Origin: Brevibacillus migulae
GTDB taxonomy: Bacteria; Bacillota; Bacilli; Brevibacillales; Brevibacillaceae
DNA length: 64,000 nt
Direction of reading: 5' to 3'
Assembly (NCBI RefSeq): GCF_004521915.1
Contig: NZ_SDKD01000010.1
Coordinates: forward strand, 130,213 to 194,212
A model generated the notes under the pieces. It saw nothing but the letters and a program-made list of their open reading frames with translations, had not been told where the DNA came from and made no database searches. Positions 24,849 through 33,015 of the stretch are shown piece after piece; the first letter of the stretch is position 1; every line of letters starts with the position of its first letter. Made by a program: the position numbers and the translations under genes.

Positions 24849-27155
24849 TTACAGCAATGGATTCTCGTGTTTTGCCTTCAAAATGCTCCAGCGACGATCT
24901 ACTTCCGCCTGAAAAGCTGCGAGCAGCTCACTGTTTTCCGGCTTCAACATATGCTTGGATTTCCCAAGCGATTTGAGCCATTCGCTGACAGGGACGCGCT
25001 TTCCTTTTTCGTCGGGATCGAAGGTAATGGTCGTGACACCGTTTTCTACCTCGTACAGCGGGAAGAAGCAGCTGTTGACCGCATCACCGACAATCTCTCC
25101 GCCCAATTCATCTGGGGATTTCCAGTTCAATGGGCATGCGATCAGGATTTTGCCGTACACCATCCCCACATTCTGTGCATACCATTGCGCTTTTGCTGCC
25201 TTTTTCAACAGATCCTGCGGGTAGCTTTCGGTTCCGGTAAACACGTAAGGGATGTTAGTTGCCGCCATGATCTGCGGCGTATCTTTATGGTGGAAAAGTT
25301 TTCCTTGCTGTGCTTTTCCGACGTTGGACGTGGAGGTCATATGGCCAAGCGGTGTCGAATAGGACAGCTGGCTGCCTGTGTTCATATACCCTTCGTTATC
25401 GTATTCCAGGATGATCATCTTATGATTGCGAAGAGCTGTGCCGATAGCTGGTCCCATCCCGATATCCATCCCGCCATCGCCGGTGACCATCACAAAGGTG
25501 AAGTCATCGGCTACCTCGATTTCGCCGCGCCTTTTCAATTCATGGAAGGCTTCCACGACTCCGGAAAGTGTAGGCGCACCGTTTTGGAACAGGTTGTGGA
25601 TGTACGTCTGCTTGTGCGAGCTATACGGATAGCCAGTAGTCACCACCATCGCGCATCCCGTCTGGAACAGCGCGACGATATCCCCCTCGATTCCTTTGAA
25701 GAACATTTCCAGCCCGGGGAAAATGCCGCAGCCCGGACAAGCCCCGTGACCCGAAGCAATACGCTTTGGTTTTTTCGTTAACGAGCGCAGCGGCGGGATT
25801 TTCACATGCAGTTTTCCCGTATCCTCATTGGGCGTGACGGTGATCAGTCCAGACTTGAAGGCGTCCCCATACAGCGGCTCCAGCACCCGCTTCATGGTGA
25901 TTTCCGGATTGCCTGGCGTGTGGCCGTAGTAGTCAAACGGCTTCTCGGCATATCCTTTTTCCATCGCGTCGATCGCCATCTGGAAAAAAGCTTCTGCATC
26001 ATCCATGAAGAAATCTTTTCCGCCAACACCGAAGATTCGCGAGAGGACAATGGTTTTATTGGCTTTGTCATCCTGCAAAGCTGATTTGATTTCATGCGTC
26101 AGATTGGCGCCGTGTCCGCCATAGGAATCTGCACGTTCACCGACCAATACAGCTTTCACGTTTGCCAGCGCTTCCCGAATTTCCTTCGCGGGGAACGGAC
26201 GGATCATATTCGGGCTGATGACTCCTGCCTTGATGCCTTTCGCACGCAGCTTATCCACCACGTCCTTGGCCGTCTCGGCTGCCGAGTTGAGCAAGAACAG
26301 AGCTACTTTCGCGTCATCCATCCGATACAGGTCGAGAATCGGATATTCGCGGCCGGACAATGCCTTGTACGCTTCCATGATCTCCAAATAGACTTCGCCT
26401 GCACGATAGATCGCTTCCGATTGCTGATAGTTGTTGTTGATCAGATCCGGATCGTTCATGTAGGGCCCGATGGTGATTGGATTTTTCGGGTCCAATGCAT
26501 GCGGATAGCTGGTATTGCGCGGCCCGACAAAGTTTTGCACGACAGTACGATCTGTAAAATACTGCACCCGGCGCTTTTGATGGGACGTAAAGAAGCCGTC
26601 GTAGGCAACCAGGACAGGCAGCCGCACATCTTTATGCTCCGCCAGTCTCAACGCCATGATGTTCATGTCATACACCGCTTGAGGCGTACGCGCCAACAGG
26701 ATCGGCCAGCCAATGTTCAAGCCATAATACAGGTCTGAATGATCGCCACGGATATCGAGCGGTCCGCTGATCGCACGGGTGACCAGATTCATTACCATCG
26801 GGAAACGTGTACCCGACTGAACCGGCAATTGCTCCAGCATATACAGGAAGCCATTGGCGCTCGTCGCATTGAATACGCGAGCACCTGCAGTTGCCGCCCC
26901 ATAGCAGATGCCTGCCGAACCGTGCTCACCGTCAGCCGGAATCAACACGATATCGTGTTCGCCCCGGGATTTCATGGCATCCAGGTATTGTGCCACCTCT
27001 GTAGAAGGCGTAATCGGGAAATACCCCATGATGTGATAGTTAATCTGCGCTGCCGCCATGGCCGCCATCTCGTTTCCAGATTCAAAGGTGAGTGTTTGCT
27101 CCGGACGCTGCCCTTCCAATACACTGCCCATTTCTTTCTGATAATTGATCGCCAT
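24849..27155 (-). CDS. Pyruvate (2-oxoacid):ferredoxin oxidoreductase, fused alpha-beta subunit
   Basis: A 768-residue fusion of the alpha and beta chains of a 2-oxoacid:ferredoxin oxidoreductase, which decarboxylates pyruvate (or a similar oxoacid) to the acyl-CoA and reduces ferredoxin. The alpha part (residues ~20-430) has GYFPITPSTEVAQYLDA and the Gly-rich GEHGSAGICYGAA. The beta part (about 455-740) has ACPGCGIFPGLEMFF with 4Fe-4S cysteines, the thiamine-PP motif TGDGGMDIGMG and EYDNEGYMNTGSQLS. The last resembles the YMNTG of pyruvate-specific beta chains. ATG 27155 is chosen (GGAGG 9 nt upstream); a GTG one codon earlier is equally possible. It follows the gamma-delta gene by 19 bp. 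Confidence 0.92.
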   Translation of the reverse strand: MAINYQKEMGSVLEGQRPEQTLTFESGNEMAAMAAAQINYHIMGYFPITPSTEVAQYLDAMKSRGEHDIVLIPADGEHGSAGICYGAATAGARVFNATSANGFLYMLEQLPVQSGTRFPMVMNLVTRAISGPLDIRGDHSDLYYGLNIGWPILLARTPQAVYDMNIMALRLAEHKDVRLPVLVAYDGFFTSHQKRRVQYFTDRTVVQNFVGPRNTSYPHALDPKNPITIGPYMNDPDLINNNYQQSEAIYRAGEVYLEIMEAYKALSGREYPILDLYRMDDAKVALFLLNSAAETAKDVVDKLRAKGIKAGVISPNMIRPFPAKEIREALANVKAVLVGERADSYGGHGANLTHEIKSALQDDKANKTIVLSRIFGVGGKDFFMDDAEAFFQMAIDAMEKGYAEKPFDYYGHTPGNPEITMKRVLEPLYGDAFKSGLITVTPNEDTGKLHVKIPPLRSLTKKPKRIASGHGACPGCGIFPGLEMFFKGIEGDIVALFQTGCAMVVTTGYPYSSHKQTYIHNLFQNGAPTLSGVVEAFHELKRRGEIEVADDFTFVMVTGDGGMDIGMGPAIGTALRNHKMIILEYDNEGYMNTGSQLSYSTPLGHMTSTSNVGKAQQGKLFHHKDTPQIMAATNIPYVFTGTESYPQDLLKKAAKAQWYAQNVGMVYGKILIACPLNWKSPDELGGEIVGDAVNSCFFPLYEVENGVTTITFDPDEKGKRVPVSEWLKSLGKSKHMLKPENSELLAAFQAEVDRRWSILKAKHENPLL

Positions 27156-27174
27156 CACGTTACCCCTCCTTCTA

Positions 27175-28179
27175 TCATTGGGAAGCCAATACGTAGTTTT
27201 GTTTTACACGATGCTCCTCCGCGTAACCAATCTCTTCGCGCAGCGTGGTCAACGCCTCGGTCGGACAGGCCAGCACGCATTTTTGACAGCCTTTGCAGTA
27301 TTGGTAATCGATGCCCTGCAGCATCATTTGCGGACGTCCCTTTTTGTCCGGCTTTTCCTCCCAGACGAAGCAGTAATCGGGACAAACGGTGTCGCAGGCC
27401 GCGCAATGAATGCACTTTTCCTCATGGAGCTGCGGAATAAAGCCCTGTCTGGAACCGCTCAAATCTTTCAGGACACTATTGCCAGGGTTGAGAATCGTCC
27501 CACCGATTGCCTGAGTCAAATAGCCAAGCGACGGCTGTGGACGAATGAATTCTTTTCCTTGCGCATCTGGTGCAGCCTCGATGGTGGCAAAGGTAACTTC
27601 CGCGTAACCGCGGTCAAATGTGCGAATATTCGGCTCCACCAGATGCGGGTATTTATGTTGAAAGGTTTTTCGAATCACGTCACGCATGGCGTCCGCATCG
27701 AGGAAATCGCAGATGCGAAACAACGCTCCCAGCATCGCGGTATTGACCTTGGTTTTTTCCTCCACCGCAATGCCAAGCGCATCAACGGTCGCCAACGTGC
27801 CATACTCCAGCTTCAAATCGCGGCGAACATCTTCAGCGCTCCTCGTGGTATTGACCAACACGACACCATCCGGAATGAGACCGCTTACAACATCGACCGT
27901 TTTGTATAACGCTTCGTGGAACACCCCTACGACATGCGGTCTTTCGATCGGACTGTGCGCGCGAATCTCTACATCGTCGTCACAAAAGCGCACAAACGCC
28001 TTGACCGGTGAGCCCTTCTTTTCAGACCCGTACGACGAGAAATTGGAGCCATTGAGCCCAAGACCCAGGACCCCCGCTTCCGCTAACATCTTTCCTGCCA
28101 GATTGGCGCCCAATCCACCGATCGATTCCAAGCGAATCTCGAAAAATCCCAGTTCGTTTTTCTGCGGTAGTTTTGACAT
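27175..28179 (-). CDS. 2-oxoacid:ferredoxin oxidoreductase, fused gamma-delta subunit
   Basis: A 334-residue fusion. The N-terminal gamma domain (residues ~8-185) has IRLESIGGLGANLAGKMLAEA and contributes CoA-side catalysis. The C-terminal delta domain is a two-cluster ferredoxin with CIHCAACDTVCPDYC and CKGCQKCVLACPTEA, eight cysteines in the standard 4Fe-4S spacing, which takes electrons out of the complex. With the downstream alpha-beta fusion it encodes the whole enzyme in two genes. AAGGAGG precedes the ATG at 28179. The promoter region contains an Fnr-type box, consistent with expression at low oxygen. Confidence 0.92.
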   Translation of the reverse strand: MSKLPQKNELGFFEIRLESIGGLGANLAGKMLAEAGVLGLGLNGSNFSSYGSEKKGSPVKAFVRFCDDDVEIRAHSPIERPHVVGVFHEALYKTVDVVSGLIPDGVVLVNTTRSAEDVRRDLKLEYGTLATVDALGIAVEEKTKVNTAMLGALFRICDFLDADAMRDVIRKTFQHKYPHLVEPNIRTFDRGYAEVTFATIEAAPDAQGKEFIRPQPSLGYLTQAIGGTILNPGNSVLKDLSGSRQGFIPQLHEEKCIHCAACDTVCPDYCFVWEEKPDKKGRPQMMLQGIDYQYCKGCQKCVLACPTEALTTLREEIGYAEEHRVKQNYVLASQ

Positions 28180-28253
28180 GTGAAAGCCTCCTTGTCTAAA
28201 AATTCTGAATCTGTTATATAACTGATACACAACGATGAAACAGAATGATACAG

Positions 28254-28269
28254 AGTGACTAAAATCACA
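28254..28269 (-). promoter_or_regulatory. Putative Fnr box upstream of the oxidoreductase operon
   Basis: Minus-strand TGTGATTTTAGTCACT matches nine of the ten defined bases of TGTGA-N6-TCACA, about 75 bp before the gamma-delta start codon. No -10 lies at the ideal class II distance; the candidates TATCAG and TATATA would place the box at roughly -46 or -53. Confidence 0.55.
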
Positions 28270-28413
28270 TTATCCGCTTAACAAAGGTGACTTTCTGTTA
28301 TATTTTTATATAGGGTATTCTATAATACAGTTTCCGATCCTGCAATATGGTTTTGCAAAAATGGTTTTTTTAGGTATATTTCCATCTGATTAAACAAGAA
28401 TACAAACACCGAA

Positions 28414-28443
28414 CAAAAAAAATCACCCAGTGTCCGGGTGATC
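28414..28443 (-). terminator. Terminator of the 135-residue hypothetical gene
   Basis: Minus-strand arms ATCACCC and GGGTGAT around 7 nt, followed by eight T, about 30 nt after the stop codon. Confidence 0.9.
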
Positions 28444-28471
28444 CGATCATGCAGCATTCTTTTTTCGACTC

Positions 28472-28879
28472 CTACCATCGCGCTTCAGCAGGAACTTGAA
28501 AAACCGTGATCTCGCGTGTCCACTTTTGTGAAGTAATGACTAGCTTTTGCCCGTCCTTGACAAAAAAATATCCGGAGCCATTTTGTTCTTCATAGCTCCA
28601 TCCGCGCATAGACATGTGTTTCTTAACCTGTTCGACCGCTGCTTGGCCTTGCAAATCTCTCATTCCATACCAGGAGAATCTGGCGTCGTCTGCCAGCTTG
28701 ACCAGCTTATCCTCCGCGCCCTTCAAATCTTTCAGCACTTCCGCTTTGGAGGTAGGAAACGGAACAGCTGGATACGTAAAAACCGGCCGTTCCAAGGTGA
28801 ACATGGCAAACGCACCAATGAGCAATGCCATCCCTAGCGACAATCGGAATTTCCATGTCAATTGCAGGTGATTTTCCAT
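28472..28879 (-). CDS. Membrane-anchored hypothetical protein
   Basis: A 135-residue protein with one N-terminal transmembrane helix (residues ~10-28, RLSLGMALLIGAFAMFTL) and a soluble domain outside the cell. The latter includes a short helix (KDLKGAEDKLVKLAD) and alternating strands (GWSYEEQNGSGYFFVKDGQKLVITSQKWT). I do not recognise the family. GGGGG lies close to the ATG. It has its own terminator, and the upstream gene is divergent. Confidence 0.72.
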   Translation of the reverse strand: MENHLQLTWKFRLSLGMALLIGAFAMFTLERPVFTYPAVPFPTSKAEVLKDLKGAEDKLVKLADDARFSWYGMRDLQGQAAVEQVKKHMSMRGWSYEEQNGSGYFFVKDGQKLVITSQKWTREITVFQVPAEARW

Positions 28880-28965
28880 AATGCCCCCAATCCCATTTTG
28901 CTTCTTTGCCTACATCGTAACCCTTTTTCCGGAAAAGAGTCCACATCCAAAAAGGAGGAAGCCTC

Positions 28966-29490
28966 GTGCAAAAAAAGCAGGATGTTTACTGCCGATACCA
29001 TCTTGTCAGCCCTTTTTGCATGGGCAAATCCCGCCCACTACGGAGTGAAGAAATGACGCTGGAACATCTGATCCCCAAGACCAAAATGCGCCAAGGAAAT
29101 TTTCGTGATCGCTACGGATTAAAAGGGATCGGCACCTCTTCCCCTGAAAACACGGATATCTCCTGCAAGCGTTGCAATCACTTCAAGAAAAATGCCACCG
29201 ACCTTGAATTTGTGTGGAAGCTGCGGTACTGTGCGCGCTATGGTCTCGACCTGCGCTCAAAATCTCGCCTTGTTCAATCGTTGCTCCTAGCTTCCGATAC
29301 AAGTGTGAAGTCCGCTATCTCTACCGAGGACTGGAGTCGCATCGCGCATACCGTTCTCTTTGGGGAATGCCACATCAAGGGAGACTCCGCTTTCATGGCA
29401 CTGGGAAAAAACCGCATAACCCTTGAGTCCGGTAGATTACGAACCTATCAACGTGGGAATCGAACCATCTATTCAACAACTAATGACTAA
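28966..29490 (+). CDS. HNH-family nuclease domain protein
   Basis: A 174-residue protein with an HNH beta-beta-alpha metal motif: EHLIPKTKMRQGNF supplies the first His, and SPENTDISCKRCNHFKKNATDLEF the Asn and a CxxC zinc pair that matches CRYH near the N-terminus. The start is GTG 28966 with GGAGG upstream. Such stand-alone HNH proteins include restriction enzymes, homing-type nucleases and phage proteins. There is no methyltransferase or mobile element beside it, so its target is unknown. Confidence 0.78.
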   Translation: MQKKQDVYCRYHLVSPFCMGKSRPLRSEEMTLEHLIPKTKMRQGNFRDRYGLKGIGTSSPENTDISCKRCNHFKKNATDLEFVWKLRYCARYGLDLRSKSRLVQSLLLASDTSVKSAISTEDWSRIAHTVLFGECHIKGDSAFMALGKNRITLESGRLRTYQRGNRTIYSTTND

Positions 29491-29549
29491 TCGTAATGTA
29501 CAACGCCACAGAAATTTTTGCATGTTCACTTGTCGTCCCTAGCCAATCA

Positions 29550-30329
29550 CTATGTCACAGCTTCAACCAATTGCCTTGTGTAGTCATGGCGATCTTTGCT
29601 CAAGATTTGGTTGCTTGCAAACTGATCGACGATTCTTCCGCCTTTCAATACCAGCATGCGCTCACTCATCCATCTCACCGAAGCGATATCGTGCGAAATA
29701 TACAAGTAGGCCATCCCCAGCTTTTTCTGCAGGCTTTTCAATAGCTGAAGAATTTGGGCCTGCACGGACATATCCAGGCTCGCAGTGGGTTCGTCACAGA
29801 TCAGCAAACGAGGAGCAAGACTGATTCCTCGTGCTATGGCAACCCGTTGTTTTTGTCCGCCGCTTAATTCATGCGGGTATCGGTCCATATGTGCAGTGTC
29901 AAGTCCTACCATTTCCAAAAGCTTGGCCGCCGTATCTCTGCGCGAATGGCGCACCTCTTCCAAAAAAGCAGGTGTCACATGAGGGTAGTTATCCAGCGGC
30001 TCCATGATTGAGCGCCAAATGGGCAGGCGCTGGTTCAAGGATGAAGTCGGGTCTTGGAACACCACTTGGATATGCTGTCGCATTTCGCGAAGGGCGCTCC
30101 TTTTCATCTGCAAGAGAGAAACGTCATTCAGACGTACGTCCCCTCGATCTGGAGTCTCGAGAGCCAATACGATACGGGCAAGAGTGCTTTTGCCGCTGCC
30201 ACTCTCCCCGACCACTCCCAGGCATTCACCTGCTTGGATGAAGAAAGAAACATCCTCCAGCGCTTTTACTGTGCCTGCTGCTTCCTTGTACGTCTTACTG
30301 AGATGTTTACCTTCCAACAGCGTTTTCAA
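29550..30329 (-). CDS. Oligopeptide/nickel-type ABC transporter ATPase (second)
   Basis: A 259-residue ATPase of the Dpp/Nik F-type. Walker A GESGSGKS, signature LSGGQKQR, Walker B LLICDEPTASLD and switch His in YISHDIAS are all intact. Its start codon overlaps the stop of the other ATPase by 4 nt. Fifth and last gene of the operon 34596 to 29550, which has a Zur-type box in front. Confidence 0.92.
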   Translation of the reverse strand: MKTLLEGKHLSKTYKEAAGTVKALEDVSFFIQAGECLGVVGESGSGKSTLARIVLALETPDRGDVRLNDVSLLQMKRSALREMRQHIQVVFQDPTSSLNQRLPIWRSIMEPLDNYPHVTPAFLEEVRHSRRDTAAKLLEMVGLDTAHMDRYPHELSGGQKQRVAIARGISLAPRLLICDEPTASLDMSVQAQILQLLKSLQKKLGMAYLYISHDIASVRWMSERMLVLKGGRIVDQFASNQILSKDRHDYTRQLVEAVT

Positions 30330-31171
30330 GCGGTATCCGCCTCCGATCCGACTGCTTGCGGTTCTTTTTCGTTCGCTATGTCCATTTCCGTCAGTGACGG
30401 TCTTGCTGCTAGCAGCTGTTTCGTATAGGGATGCCTGGCCTGACTGCGTATCAAATCGGCTGAGCCCATCTCCACGATGCTCCCCGCTTTCATGACAGCG
30501 ACCGTAGCGGCCCGTTTCAAGGCTAGTCGCAGGTCATGCGTGATCAGGAGCATGGCACATCCGGATTGACTCTGCAGGAAGGACATCAGATTCATGACAC
30601 GTTCCCCCGTAAGGACATCCAGCGCAGTCGTTACCTCATCCGCGATTAACAAGTCTGGCTCAAGCATCATCGTACAGGCCAGCGAAGCTCTCTGACGCTG
30701 CCCGCCGCTCAACTGGAAGGGATAGCTGTGGAAGGTACGCTCTGCAGGCAACCCGACTCGATCAAACCATTGCAAAATAAGCTTGGTCGCTTCCTGGGTG
30801 GATATCTTCCGGTGAGATCGGAGGGTTTCGATACATTGCTTCCCTATCCGTATAAATGGCGTAAAGCTTCCCTGGTAATCCTGCATCACGTATCCGATTT
30901 GATTGCCTCGAATGTGGCGCTTTCGTTTTTCAGGCCACGGTACCATATCCTCTCCCCCAAAGAGGATTTCACCCCCATCAATATAAAGGGCTGGGGGCAA
31001 AAGTCCCATCACCGCATTCGCCGTCATACTTTTTCCACTGCCGCTTTCTCCCACCAGCGCTAACGTTTCACCACGCTTGATCGAAAGAGTGAGATTTTCC
31101 ACGACTTTTTGCTTGCTGTTCCCCGTGTGCACGCAGATGTTCAGACCGTTGATCCGCAATACATCTGTCAT
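30326..31171 (-). CDS. Oligopeptide/nickel-type ABC transporter ATPase (first)
   Basis: A 281-residue ATPase of the Dpp/Nik D-type. Walker A GESGSGKS, signature LSGGQRQR, Walker B LLIADEVTTALD (Val for the usual Pro) and switch His in LITHDLRL. It has the C-terminal extension (YTKQLLAARPSL) common to these importers. GGAGG lies 9 nt before the ATG. The operon has two different ATPases, as in all members of this transporter family. Confidence 0.92.
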   Translation of the reverse strand: MTDVLRINGLNICVHTGNSKQKVVENLTLSIKRGETLALVGESGSGKSMTANAVMGLLPPALYIDGGEILFGGEDMVPWPEKRKRHIRGNQIGYVMQDYQGSFTPFIRIGKQCIETLRSHRKISTQEATKLILQWFDRVGLPAERTFHSYPFQLSGGQRQRASLACTMMLEPDLLIADEVTTALDVLTGERVMNLMSFLQSQSGCAMLLITHDLRLALKRAATVAVMKAGSIVEMGSADLIRSQARHPYTKQLLAARPSLTEMDIANEKEPQAVGSEADTA

Positions 31172-31196
31172 AACCGTCTACCTCCTTTCCCATTTC

Positions 31197-32072
31197 CTAG
31201 CGGCTGCGAACATCCAAAAGATCACGAAGCCCCTCCCCGATCAGATTGCAAGCAATGACCACGATCATGATGCCGATTCCCGGATAAATCATCAACTCGG
31301 GTATCGTTTGAAAATACGGCCTGCCATCATTGAGCATTGCTCCCCATTCGGGTACAGGTGGTTGTACACCTAATCCCAAATAGGAAAGTGCTGAAATCGT
31401 CAGAATGACTTTCCCTACGTCCAATGCGGCAAGGACGATTACAGGGGAAAGAATTTGCGGCAGTAAATGACGCCAGAGAATCGTCCACAGACTGCTTCCC
31501 GCGACACGCGCCGCCAGCACATACTCCTTTTCGCGTTCGGACAGCACAATACTTCTGACGACCCGTGCATAACCAATCCATTTGACCATCACAATCGCGA
31601 GCACCAGATTGGCGAGATTTGGCCCGAGAAATCCTGCAATGGTAATGGCAAGCAAAAATTCCGGTAGAGCGCTGACACCATCCACCAGCCGCATGACAGC
31701 GGCATCAAACCGACCTCCTACATATCCAGACAGCAGTCCAAGCGGCACCCCGATCAAGGCGACGGTTGCTATCACCAATGCGGAGACACCCAGCGTCAAT
31801 TGTGCGCCCGCCATCAATCGGGACAAGATGCACCTTCCCAGATGGTCTGTTCCAAGCGGATACTTCCAACTTGGACCTTGCAAACGTTCTGCCATCTGAG
31901 CTGTCAGGGGATCATTGATCACGATGCTCGGTCCGATCCATGCAAACAAGACAAGCAAGGTGAGAAGACTCATGCCTAATACAAGCGACGGTTTACGCAA
32001 TAAGCTTCGCCTAAGACCCAATCGCAAAGGACGTTGAAACACCGCTGCTTTCACATATTGCGGCTCTCCCAT
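31197..32072 (-). CDS. Oligopeptide/nickel-type ABC transporter permease (C-type)
   Basis: A 291-residue inner permease of the DppC/NikC type, with an N-terminal cytoplasmic stretch, helix one (~residues 30-50), LGTDHLGRCILSRL in the first loop and the EAA-like motif RVVRSIVLSEREKEYVLAARVAGSS facing the ATPases. The ATG at 32072 has GGGGGG 8 nt upstream and lies 1 nt after the stop of the partner permease. A longer upstream frame overlaps that gene by ~100 nt and is discarded. Confidence 0.9.
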   Translation of the reverse strand: MGEPQYVKAAVFQRPLRLGLRRSLLRKPSLVLGMSLLTLLVLFAWIGPSIVINDPLTAQMAERLQGPSWKYPLGTDHLGRCILSRLMAGAQLTLGVSALVIATVALIGVPLGLLSGYVGGRFDAAVMRLVDGVSALPEFLLAITIAGFLGPNLANLVLAIVMVKWIGYARVVRSIVLSEREKEYVLAARVAGSSLWTILWRHLLPQILSPVIVLAALDVGKVILTISALSYLGLGVQPPVPEWGAMLNDGRPYFQTIPELMIYPGIGIMIVVIACNLIGEGLRDLLDVRSR

Positions 32073-32073
32073 C

Positions 32074-33015
32074 TTACACGCCCCCCTTTCCGAAGCGGAT
32101 TCGTGGATCCAGAAGGCTGTAAGTGAGATCAACAAGCAAATTAACAACCACGACAAAAAAACCTGTGAACAATACATATCCTTGGACGATCGGGTAATCC
32201 CGCTGAAAAATGGCCTCCACGATCATCCCGCCCAATCCGGGCCAGGAAAACAATGTCTCAATCACGACCTGGCCCGCTAACAAATTCCCCATGCTCATCC
32301 CAAACACAGTGAGCACAGGCAGGAGCGCTGCTCGCAAGGCATGCTTTGTCATAATGCGCCACTCTGCAATTCCTCTGGCACGGGCGGCCCGAATGTATTC
32401 CTGTGACAAGCTCTCAAGGAGACCCGTTCGCAGCAAACGTGAATACACCGCAGCCATCGCGAAGCCGAGGGTGAGCGACGGCAGAATAAAGGAGGAAAGC
32501 CCCCCTTTCCCCATAGTAGGCAGCCATTTCCATTGATAGGCAAACACGTAGATCAGCAGCAGTCCCAGCCAAAAACTTGGGATCGAAGCACCAATCAAGG
32601 CGAACAAACGACTGACATGATCAGGCCATCGTCCGGGATATTTGGCAGCAAGGATTCCGAGCGGAGCTGCGATCAGTACCATTACGAGCATTCCTCCCAC
32701 CGCCAGTTGGATGGTGGCGGGAAGTCGCTGGATCAGTTCATCCAACACTGGTTTTCCTTTGATATAAGACTCTCCCATATCCAGCTTCATCAGTTGAAAC
32801 AGCCAGCTGGCATATTGCGTGATGAGCGGCTGATCAAACCCAAGCTCTTTGCGTAGTGCCTCTTCATCTGCCTGGGTGACAGCCAGCTCTTCTGTATCCA
32901 AAATGAGCATAACCGGATCGCCCGGTGCCAATTTCATCAATGTGAACGTCAAAAGGGACAACAGAAACATCACGAAGACGAGCTGCCATAGTCGGGCTGC
33001 GATCAGCTTTCCCAC
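32074..33015 (-). CDS. Oligopeptide/nickel-type ABC transporter permease (B-type)
   Basis: A 313-residue permease of the DppB/NikB type: helix one (QLVFVMFLLSLLTFTLMKL), an extracytoplasmic loop with PGDPV and the Gln/Asp-rich family pattern, five further helices, and the cytoplasmic EAA loop SRLLRTGLLESLSQEYIRAARARG. It directly abuts the binding-protein gene. NikB- and DppB-type permeases cannot be told apart by sequence pattern alone. Confidence 0.9.
   Translation of the reverse strand: MGKLIAARLWQLVFVMFLLSLLTFTLMKLAPGDPVMLILDTEELAVTQADEEALRKELGFDQPLITQYASWLFQLMKLDMGESYIKGKPVLDELIQRLPATIQLAVGGMLVMVLIAAPLGILAAKYPGRWPDHVSRLFALIGASIPSFWLGLLLIYVFAYQWKWLPTMGKGGLSSFILPSLTLGFAMAAVYSRLLRTGLLESLSQEYIRAARARGIAEWRIMTKHALRAALLPVLTVFGMSMGNLLAGQVVIETLFSWPGLGGMIVEAIFQRDYPIVQGYVLFTGFFVVVVNLLVDLTYSLLDPRIRFGKGGV

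Noticed and set aside
28213..28222. GTTATATAAC palindrome upstream of the ferredoxin oxidoreductase
   Set aside because: Only 10 bp and made of A/T-rich bases; it may simply be part of the -10 region. No known operator matches.
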